From the NCBI GenBank assembly GCA_021234155.1, contig JAJEKV010000072.1:6695335-6759334 (forward strand): a DNA stretch of 64,000 nt, in the 5' to 3' direction. The notes under the pieces were generated by a model. That model made no database searches and was not told the origin of the DNA. It saw only the letters and a program-made list of their open reading frames with translations. Below are positions 37,041 to 45,782 of this stretch, piece after piece. The stretch's first letter is position 1; every line of letters begins with the position of its first letter. A program made the translations under genes and the position numbers. Origin of the DNA: Isoetes taiwanensis (lineage: Eukaryota > Streptophyta > Lycopodiopsida > Isoetales > Isoetaceae).

Positions 37041-38691
37041 CAGCAGGTTAAGGCATGTCCATTCAAGATCAAGATTTCTGCAAGCTCTGCATCCAGAAGA
37101 GAGATGGAGTGAAATCTCCATAGATTTCATTGTGAAGTTGCCCCGTACTATGCATTATTATATTCAGATACTTGTCATCGTGGATAGATTGACAAAGTAT
37201 GCATGCTTTATACGTCTAACAAAGAATGCTGATAGCTTGACGGTGGCCGAGGTTTATATGCAGCATGTGCTTCCTATCCTTGGGTTACTTAGGGCTATTA
37301 TAAGCGATTGTGATGTAAAATTCACCGAGAATTTCTGGCACGAGTTGTTTCCTGCATTGAAGTGCACTTTTTACTTTTCCAATGATGATCACCCTGAGAC
37401 GGATGGGCAACTGAAAGAGTGAATCAAATTGTGGAGAATATGTTGAGATTTTATATGGCCACTCAATAATCTAGTTGGAAAAATTGTATGCTAATCGTGG
37501 AATTTCCTTACAATAGAATTGGATCTCATCTGAATCGCCCCATCTATCACCCTGGCAAAAAGTTTGGTTTTTCAAGAACCGAAGCGGGAGGAGACGCCAT
37601 GCGAACGTGCCTTGAATGATCTACATCTTTCTTCGGGTTAGGCGCTTATGGGCACATTGAACTATATGTGTGGCTGGCTAAGATCCGCCTTCAAGAACCA
37701 CGCACAATGACGCAATTATCAGGGGCATGCTCTATCGCCGAGCTAATAGCCCCCTTTGAATTTTAAGCGTGGCTTGCTACCTCTCTGACATTGACATAAA
37801 GGAGGGATCTGCTAGAACGCAATAAAAATTGATCAACTCGCTTGACTAGCAGAGCATAAGAACTAGTATTTTTATAGCTATCTTTGAGAGAAATCTTAGA
37901 GGACCTACATTGTTTGGTTATGGGCTTAAAATTGATGCTACAATAAATATACTTGAAGGCATGGATGTGACACTTGGGTTGTATCAATTGCATATGAGAC
38001 AGGCCTAGGATCGGGCAAGGGCACGTGCCAATTTGTTCTAAGTTCCAAACGCGCTATATGAAGATCAAGTGGTGTATCTTTGTGTCGTCTTTCTTGCAAA
38101 TCTCAAAAGGAAAGCAACCTTAACATTTGCTAGCAGGGAAGAAACCAAAGCTTTTCTTAAGATACAATGGTCCTTATAAAATCCTGAAAAAGTATAATGA
38201 CGTTGCCTTTCCGAATTGAGATAGGCAGATGGATTCGGGAGCCACGCCAGATCAGGCTTTTTTTGTATTTGCCAAATGGGAGCAGTTGAGGGTGAATGCC
38301 ATACCCTGCAGAGCAGTTCAGCGTATGATCAAATCTGGGCACACTATACTGAGTTGGTTAGGCCTGACCAGCCGCTACCTGACTTGTGTATATATTCCAT
38401 GATATATATATTTGTACAGTTTGGCAGCGCTTTAGATATTAAAATGCATTCTTCTTTAATTTATTCCAATAAAATAAACCTTTAGAGTCCATAATCCCAC
38501 AACCACAGGGACAAAACCATGAGATCCCCTAATCTACCATGTCGCGGTGCACCACAACAACCTAGACTAGATGACATGTGACCGACAAATGTTTCATAAC
38601 ATCCCCATACTATAGAAATATTAAATTACACCAAACATTCACATGCATGCAAATTCACCACAATGGTCTGCAATCCATTTAGGTGTAACAT

Positions 38692-38962
38692 TACCCCCCT
38701 TCTAGGATTCTTGTCCTCAAGAACTAGCTCCAGGCCATTGAGTCATTACATCCGGATATTGAGTTATGAAATGATGACTCTCCCACATTGTCTCTGCGAC
38801 AGGTCTATGTTTCCATTTTACCAGAAATTCCATTTGGTGTCTTTGGCAGATCCATGTTATCCCAAAATTCAATATTCTTTTAGGAATAGGAATTCTATCC
38901 AACTCCACCATGTGCGCCTTAGGAGTCACAACACTCGCAACTTTCTCAAGAGCTTGTCGCAA
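38692..38962 (-). pseudogene. Gypsy chromovirus 3' end: chromodomain and polypurine tract, minus strand
   Basis: The minus strand reads IPKRILNFGIT, then EFLVKWKHRPVAETMWES and ITQYPDV, a typical C-terminal chromodomain (LVKW...TWE...FP) of a chromovirus integrase. Just downstream on the minus strand, agaaggggggtaa followed by TGTTACACC is a polypurine tract plus LTR start (about 38,706 to 38,683). The element lies tail to tail with the plus-strand integrase in the same repeat. The frame is open for 81 codons, but the rest of the polyprotein is missing. Chromodomains target integration to modified histones. Confidence 0.75.
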
Positions 38963-39029
38963 CTAATTTACATGAAATACTAGATGAATGTGCACATTCG
39001 ATGGCAGTTACAACCTGAAGAGTAGAATA

Positions 39030-39165
39030 AAATGGAATTAGAATGGTTTTTTATCGTCCAAGAAGACTAATCAGCCTATGGAGCTCAATGAAAGAGCTTA
39101 GCAGACTTATTACTGCCCAGGTAAAAAAACCCCCGCCCCAAAAGGTTTTCGAGGTGGCAGCAAAA
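39030..39165. repeat. short dispersed repeat, copy in B
   Basis: Counterpart of 15,795-15,920 in copy B, with a clear aaaaggttttcgagg tail. Confidence 0.6.
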
Positions 39166-40089
39166 ACGGTTTAAAAATCATTAAAAAAATGGTGAGCATC
39201 CCTTAAATCGGGGCAACCACTATAGCCTTTAGGCAATAAAAGCTGCCGATTTGGAATATGCAAGCAAGTGAGGTTGCTTTATGCAGGCCCACCCGTCCTC
39301 TAGAACGCGACCATGTGGCTTTGCTACGTGGACAAGAAACAAACAAAAAGAGAGGCGGTGGCAGTAGATGGTTACAGAAGCCGGAAGGCTGCAGAAGGAA
39401 AGAGAGAAGTCAAGATTGGGGAGCAGGCTTATTCAATGAGAAGAAACATTGATGAAGGATTTATCTTGCAAAGCAGAAGTGGCTATGACTTTAGGTAAGC
39501 CACGGAATTGGCTGAGTTCGAATGGATAGTAGAGCCATAGTTGTGTGATGTGGAAATTGGCAGACCTTAAATTGATTACCTGTTTAAAATATAGAACCTC
39601 CAATATGATCCTTGTGGAAAGGTCCTCCAAGGTGAGGAGGGCTTGCCTTAAAATGATGCCTTCCCGTGAACTACTCCTTGTAAAGTCCCCTAGAGTTGAT
39701 TTGAGCTAATTACCAAGCTATGGTGTGTTGCACTTGATAAGTGCAAGGATTAGCTATGGATAGTGGTTACTACCATAGCATAGAAGCCAAGCTACTGCAA
39801 GAGCATGAGCCTCATAATAAGTCATTCCTTCTATGAAGATAAGCTAAGTCTATTGTTTAGGGATCTTGCAAGTTCTAGTGAGATAGGGTACGTATTGCTA
39901 TCGACAGTCTAGTGAAAGCGAGATCTCCACTACAAAGCTATGCTCAGTTATATGTCCTTGTAATACTGGGATATGTACGGGAGTATTTATTTAGCGAAGT
40001 TTTATGCAAGCACGACTAGACACAATATTTTTAAATCGTGGCCGTCTATCTGCCACTCCCCAAACTCCCCAAATGCATAGCCCTACCTA

Positions 40090-40349
40090 TGGGCAACCCG
40101 AAAAAGCTAAGATATTCTTTAATGGGGAAAACTACCAAACTACCTCTATGAGTTTACGTAATTACCAAAATACCCTTATGAGTTTTAAAATTACCAAAAT
40201 GCCCCTACACACCTATTATACACAAGTGCATTTTGGGAATTTTTAAACTCATAAAGGTATTTTGGTAGTTTTCCCTTCTCAAACTCATAGGGGTATTTTG
40301 AAACCCATAGGGGTATTTTTAGCAGGGTTGCCTAACCCCCCCTGCCCGA
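40090..40349. mobile_element. hairpin-type small element (MITE-like)
   Basis: The left arm (40,124 onward, ggggaaaactaccaaa with tatgagttt words) is repeated in inverse orientation at about 40,226-40,284 (tttggtagttttccc). The outer words gggcaaccc near 40,090 and gggttgcc near 40,325 also pair. The whole of about 260 bp could fold into one long hairpin. There is no coding capacity. It lies just outside the end of composite copy B. Confidence 0.55.
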
Positions 40350-42332
40350 TTTCCTGCATTTTTAGCTATGCCACGTGTCATGCCACATAAGCCAAATTGA
40401 TTCCATGCCGTTAGATCTGTCTAATTTCGCATCTACGGTTAGGAAAATTAGAAAGTAAAGAAAATTCCCTGCGATGGCGATGGTCTTCTTGTTCCTGTTT
40501 CTCCTTGGGAAGAATAGGCGGCTCTGCGATTGTACTAGACTTCAGCTTATTTCCTCAGCTCCATTTTCGCAGCCCCATTTCTTGTCAAGTTTGGCCCTGG
40601 AATCGCAGTGGAATGGCAGAATGATTAAGAAGTAGAAGAAAATATCAGATATGAAATACCTTAAGCTGTTGCCTGCGTCTATGCTAGAAGATTCATTGAA
40701 TTATTATGGGATGTAAGCTCCCTTATCTGAGTTCGCCAGTACAGAGCCGGTTGCTTCACCATATGTGTTGTACAAAACAGGGGATATCATTAGAACAAAG
40801 CCGAATGCTGCACAGAAACCATACTTGCAAAGGGGTTTTATCACAACGACATTAAAAGGATGGGTACTACGGGATTGGAAGGGGCTGCCAACACGATTTG
40901 AATCCACTCCTTTTTGCCTTATCGTTCTGCTCCTTCTGATGTTAGAGTTGAAAGCAAAGATCCCAGCTAAGAAAATTATCTTTATGCATCCTTCTTCTAG
41001 GGCGGATCTTGAAGAGCAGGTCCGATGGCAGCGGCAAGAAAATAGGTGGCTTTCTCTTCCTGGAGGCATCACAGTGGGCTTTCTCTTTGTTCCTTTTGGA
41101 GCATGAAATCCTTGGTTTTACTCTTTCAAACCATGTCTCTGTGCTGTCTTCTCGCATCACAGTGCCCTATCTAAATTATAACCACCTCAAATTGATCTTT
41201 GGATCTTGGAACACTGCCCTGGAACACCCTCTGTTGCAGTGGCAAGGTATGCCGAGAGATGTGCAAAGGATAGTTGTGAGCATTTAGGCATGAAGGATGA
41301 TCTCCTGCTTTCTTACAAAGATGCTCTAAATCGGCTAAAATTGTCCTTCTTGAGCAACGTCTACTTCATAAAAGAGATGATCATGACCTTCCCCGTTCTT
41401 TGTTTTAATCTTTGTTTGAATTAAAGATGGTAGAAAAGGCAGCTGGAGTTGAAAATTCAACATTATTGTTTGCTCACTTATTGTTTTAACTTCCAACCAG
41501 ATAATGGAGCAGTTATTCTTTCTGCTACTTGATCATCCAGGTACTCGGAAAAGACATCTCAGAATCTGGACATACGAGCTACAATTATCATAGTAATTTC
41601 AACCCTTTTTTATATTTAAAAAAGAGATTGTACAATTTTATCTGGCTAGCTCTAGCTCTGTCTATGCTATTTCTTATCTACTTGTGAGAGTTTTACATTT
41701 AAAATTTCTCACTTTATTTTGGATGTTTTTGTAATTCCATCCACACCAAACGCAAGCATTTTGGAGTGGGAATGATGGCACTGTACCACTTTTAAAAAGG
41801 TTTGTTCATCTTTGAGGATAAAACATATATTTATACAACACAATCTTGCAATATATTTCAAATTATTACCGCAGTTCAAGAAAGAGATGCAGTCGCTCGT
41901 GGAGGAAACTATGCTTCCAATTCCCAAGTGCCCACATGAGTGAAGCAGGTATGTATGAGTATTGTCTAAATCTTCTTTATTTATACAGCATGATCAAGTA
42001 TTGGGATGCACGTAGATATTTAAGAGGCATAGTTCTGAGAAGTAAATAGAAACAGTTGAGGTGAACAAAAATCTTTGAATGTCAGATGTAAGTAATAATA
42101 AGGAGAAAAGTATGGAAGCATCGTGCACATAGCTAGACATCATGTTTCTATGTTGTTAAATATTCGATCAAAGCAAGTAACGTTGATGAGCAGTACAGAT
42201 ATCTGAGGCTTGATCTTGAAACTAGAAGTCATTCACAAGTTATTATTTCTTATTTCTTGTTGCATTGTTTAATTGCAGGCGGGGCGTAAGGAATTTATAA
42301 CGTATGAATATAAATATGCAAGGGCCACTTAC
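40350..42332. other. no gene identified; some exon-like stretches
   Basis: Plus-strand frames at 40,765-41,106, 41,009-41,287 and 41,206-41,424 are open but overlap in different frames and match nothing known. A short stretch ending gaagcag before gtatgt at about 41,945 looks splice-like. No promoter or complete gene could be assembled. Confidence 0.35.
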
Positions 42333-42539
42333 GATCAGCAATAGCTGAGCTCATTATCACAGGGATTTTCACAAGCATTTTGTCCTCAATATGATATGCA
42401 GTTCCAGCATCAGCATCAATGACACCATATCTCTTCAGTACCTTCAAATGGAGTTCCATCCATTCCTGCAAATCATCCAGGAGGTCCTGAGTTCGGTGTT
42501 CAAAACGGAGCTTCTCCTTCTTCCATGTCTCCATCCATG
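42333..42539 (-). CDS. candidate internal exon of an unidentified gene
   Basis: On the minus strand an acceptor (tgttctag) and a strong donor (GTAAGT) bracket a 207-bp stretch open in one frame. It encodes a charged, helical-looking peptide (WKKEKLRFEHRTQDLLDD and KRYGVIDADAGTAYHIED). The balanced composition and splice signals suggest real exon sequence, perhaps of a large enzyme. I do not recognise the family, and no neighbouring exons were found on the minus strand within 2 kb, so it may be an isolated, captured or relict exon. Confidence 0.35.
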
Positions 42540-43696
42540 CTAGAACAAACTAGAAGATCTGTTGTTAGGATGCGAGGAAATATACTCTTCCCTTATCACA
42601 TCTATACACGAGCACCGGAACTAGCATCATCAATGGTGCTAACATGTGTTGTGTTAAGAGGGATAAGTCTTGTGCTCTCTTGTGCAAAATCAAGAAATTG
42701 TGTTGGCACTCAATAGAGATCGTAGTATTCCTTTCTGCAGTTAGAAAAGTCAAAATGGATCCAATTTTGCACAACCACGTTTTGAGACATGAATGCTGGC
42801 AATTTGTGTTTTTTTCCTGCTAGCATAATGACGTCATGGCAAACTGGAAAGTGTGCACATAGAATTAGGAGGTAGGCATTATTGTACAACCATCAAAAGT
42901 TTTGTATGGTTGCCATCATATGGAGTATACATGCTGGTGTATAGGTATTGCCTTATGCGAACATGGAGGATTCCTCGTTAAACTTCTTATTTATTTGAAA
43001 GTTACTCCAAATGATTTTGATATCATTTGCATGTCATTATAACTTGGGTCACCCTTAAATGGAGTTTGACGGTCTTGTAATTCTGAGCATACCGATTACA
43101 ATGTCATAGTTGGCCCACCCTCGAAATGTGTATGGAGGTTGGTGGTACACAGTGATCTTGTAACTCAGTTACAATAGCCAATGTCTTTAAATCTTAGACT
43201 CTTTTCATTAAAGATTTGAGTCTGTTTCCTATTCTAACAAGTGGTAATTTTAAACATATCATTCCTATGTAGATAAAATGGGTCTTAACCTGCTAATTAT
43301 TTTTCATAGTGGATGGAACACTTCGTACATTTATCTTCTTATCATTATACGAAGATAAATTCAATTGTCAAAACCATCAAGCTAACTAAGAGATAGATAG
43401 ATAGAGAGAGAGAATGCAAATGAAAGAAAGCCACATCTGGGCATCTCCACTAAAACCAACAACAAGAGTCACTATAGGAAGCTAGGACACCTTCGCATTA
43501 ATTATTATAGTCATATGTAAAACTCCATCCAAGGCTTTGCCCCAAGCCTGCCCTTCTGCTTCAAATCTTTTAATTGCTTCAAAACGTTTTCTAATATTTG
43601 CTTTGTTCTATTAGCACGGGCTTTGTCAATATAATCCTGTTTTCTAGGTCTAGAGCACATTTGTTGAAAATTATTGATATTTGTTTGATCTTGCAG
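42540..43696. other. upstream region of the SUMO-conjugating-enzyme-like gene; no exon 1 found
   Basis: The family normally starts with about 23 residues on an exon before the GFV(A) exon. No matching stretch with an in-frame ATG and donor was found here. A short GATA/GA microsatellite lies near 43,390-43,415. Confidence 0.4.
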
Positions 43697-44447
43697 GGAT
43701 TTGTGGCCAGACCAAATACTCAGCCTGATGGATCTGTGAACCTGATGATTTGGCAATGCATCTTACCAGGAAAGGCTGGGGTAAGTATCTTAACCTAGTA
43801 TTCTTTTGAAGCAAAGAAAAGGATTTAATAATATGGCATAACGATTGGCTAGGAGTTTGGTTATTCGATAGAATAGCCAATTGCTGTCAATATGCATGGC
43901 GATGTAGTGTGGAATATATTATTTTCTATGCCCAGCTTTACTTTCTGATGATGTTTTATTGCTACCCTAGACTGGTTGGGAGGGAGGTTATTTTCCTCTT
44001 GCTATTCATTTCACTGAAGATTATCCTAGTAAACCTCCAAAGTGCAAGTTCCCTGCAGGCTTTTTCCATCCTAATGTATATCCTTCTGGAACAGTCCGCC
44101 TCTTTAATGAGGATTCAGTGAGTAAAAGGCTCCAACTTTATTGAGATGGTCATATTTTGTTCCTTTCTTTCTCTTCTGGTTTCAATGTTATAAGATTTTC
44201 TCAGGGCTGGAGGCCAGCTATTACAGTGAAACAAATCCTTGCTGGAATCCAAGAACTTCTACATGCACCAAATCTTGCAGATCCGGCTCAAACAAAGGTT
44301 TATCACCTTTTTATTCAGGTATGCCAGTATAATCTTTTGTATTTTCTAGCTATCACTGGTGTGATTCCTTTCTTGTAGCTGCATGATCCTGATGAATATA
44401 AGCGAAAGGTTAAACAACATGCTAAGACATATGCACCTCCAGTATAG
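43697..44447 (+). pseudogene. SCE1: SUMO-conjugating enzyme (UBC9/SCE1)-like, catalytic cysteine lost
   Basis: Four exons splice in frame: 43,697-43,780 ([20 protein letters not shown]...), 43,971-44,117 ([32 protein letters not shown]), 44,205-44,318 (GWRPAITVKQILAGIQELL) and 44,379-44,447 (HDPDEYKRKVKQHAK, stop). All junctions are GT-AG and phase 0. UBC9/SCE1 transfers SUMO from the E1 enzyme to lysines through a thioester on the Cys of SGTVCLSILNED. Here that block reads [11 protein letters not shown]: Cys is Arg and two residues are missing. The first exon, needed for E1 and SUMO contacts, was not found. The HPN motif is intact. Open frames and clean splice sites despite a destroyed active site suggest a recent pseudogene, a dominant-negative-type paralogue, or an assembly error. 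Confidence 0.8.
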
Positions 44448-44782
44448 ACCAATACATAAGCAGCGGGAATAATTTATGTTTCTGCATTTAGGACGTTTTG
44501 CACGTTGACCTGGTTTTGTAATGGGAAGTTAACGCGAAATTCTTTAATGCCCATATTAAATCTCAATGGAATTCAAGCCTTTGCAGGCATACTGGTACGC
44601 ACTGATATTTACTGGTACGCACGATTAAAATTCCAATGCAAACCCAATTGCCTAGCTTCTTCCCAACCCTGCAATTCTGCTAGTTTGGTAGTTTTCCCTT
44701 CTTTAATTCGTAAGTATGTTTTATATAGGCCTATTTATGATAAAAAGGAGAAAAACAGAAACCTAATTGGTCGAAGGCTTGG
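44448..44782. other. intergenic spacer, 3' flank of the SCE1-like gene and 5' flank of the next gene
   Basis: No gene is seen. Short repeats of the word actggtacgca lie near 44,591-44,620. Confidence 0.4.
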
Positions 44783-44790
44783 TATAAATA
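44783..44790 (+). promoter_or_regulatory. TATA box, probable promoter of the 45.05-kb gene
   Basis: TATAAATA lies about 265 bp before the ATG at 45,054, in a setting (ttggtataaatatccc) typical of plant core promoters. It leaves room for a 5' leader of roughly 230 bp. Confidence 0.5.
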
Positions 44791-45053
44791 TCCCTTACTT
44801 CAGAATCAAAAGGCAACAGTTCGTCGATTCAATCCGCTGCTTCGCAAATCCATCGCATATCTTGCGTCTGTCTGCTATTTAGCTACTTAATTTACCGTTT
44901 TCTCTCTTCTTTGTGGATTCACAGACCTGGAAAGTACGCATCTTCAAAGCGATGCAAGCTTTTTGCTGCTAGAAATCACTGTGTAGTTAAATCCAAGCAT
45001 ATTTTTGTGCAAACATCAAGAGCAGAACCGTACATTTTCCAACCGATTGAAGC

Positions 45054-45782
45054 ATGAAAAATCATCGCTTCAAGAGTTTACAGGATTTGCAAGCGGACAC
45101 AAGCGCTCCGGATTGGCGGCTTCAGAAAAAGGGCTTCAAAACGGTAAGCACCGCCATAGCCATTCCTCCGTCTCATTGTTTGAGCAAAAAAAAGGGTGAT
45201 TCTGGCGGCCATAAGATTAGGGATGTCGATCTTTATCATATAGAGCAACTAGGCATGAATCAGGCCTTCCAGGGCCTTGATATCTGTAATCTTGAAAGGG
45301 GAGAAAACCTGATACAAACGCGCACTTTTTTGACCGCCAGAAGTGGTAATTGCGTCCAAAATATCGAGCCATGGCTGCAAAGATGCACCATAAATAAATC
45401 TTGGACAGATTCCAGCTCTGAAAGCAAAGATTTGCTTTGTGAAGATGAATGTTCTGAAGGCAAAACGGATGATTCAGGGGAGAAGAAAGGCGCACATTTT
45501 AATAGGCTGTATATGCTTGCAGAAGCTGCAGTTTCGTTGCTTGATCTGCAAAGGGAGGACGAATTGGCATGTTGGATGTCTAAAGAAGGAACTCAACATT
45601 TAGGGCAAAATCCGAACAGGGATTCAAGCTCTGAAAGACAAGATGATAATACTCTGCCGGATGAAATTGAAGGAATTACGAGTGATTGCCGGAGTAAACG
45701 TAGAAGGATTTCTATGTTGCCTGGCAGGTTTAAGGATTCAGTGTTAGTACCTTGGAGGAAGAAGAACGTCGCAAAATCTTGA
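45054..45782 (+). CDS. intronless gene, 242-residue plant protein of unknown function
   Basis: A single open frame from ATG (aagcATGaa context) to TGA, with a TATA box upstream and an AT-rich, polyadenylation-like 3' flank. The protein is hydrophilic, rich in Ser, Asp, Glu and Lys, with no signal peptide or membrane segment. A basic cluster (SKRRRISMLPGRF) at about residues 213-225 could be a nuclear localisation signal. The C-terminal block LPGRFKDSVLVPWRKK resembles the LPSRF-DSVL-PW(K/R) motif of uncharacterised plant nuclear-type proteins. That resemblance is from memory, so the family is not firmly named. The LYMLAEAAVSLLDLQRE segment (about residues 150-166) is predicted helical. Coding quality and promoter context make it a real gene. 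Confidence 0.7.
   Translation: MKNHRFKSLQDLQADTSAPDWRLQKKGFKTVSTAIAIPPSHCLSKKKGDSGGHKIRDVDLYHIEQLGMNQAFQGLDICNLERGENLIQTRTFLTARSGNCVQNIEPWLQRCTINKSWTDSSSESKDLLCEDECSEGKTDDSGEKKGAHFNRLYMLAEAAVSLLDLQREDELACWMSKEGTQHLGQNPNRDSSSERQDDNTLPDEIEGITSDCRSKRRRISMLPGRFKDSVLVPWRKKNVAKS

Larger units (their letters stand above)
31690..38230 (+). pseudogene. Ty3/Gypsy integrase remnant (copy B), split by a Copia insertion
   Basis: Read across the Copia insertion (31,832-37,040), the plus strand gives a zinc-binding linker (TCQQVKACPFK), then IDFIVKLPR, ILVIVDRLTKYACFIRL, IISDCDVKFTENFW and HPETDGQ (37,110-37,415). These are the ordered integrase core blocks with two catalytic-Asp strands, SDCD standing where SDRD is usual. 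The region after 37,430 (ENMLRFYMATQ) and the C-terminal part near 38,040-38,190 continue the domain. Stops and frameshifts follow 37,422. The integrase would have inserted cDNA; here it is inactive, and the Copia insertion alone would have destroyed it. Confidence 0.8.
37041..40022. repeat. composite repeat, copy B, third segment
   Basis: Matches about 14,236-16,764 of copy A and keeps about 470 bp of integrase that A lost. Similarity ends at gcacgactagaca in both copies. Confidence 0.85.

Noticed and set aside
41871-41945. a stretch reading SRSWRK that could be the missing first exon of the SUMO-conjugating enzyme (family has KSWRKNHPH)
   Set aside because: Only four residues agree, no in-frame ATG precedes it, and the next residues do not match. 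Coincidence is more likely.
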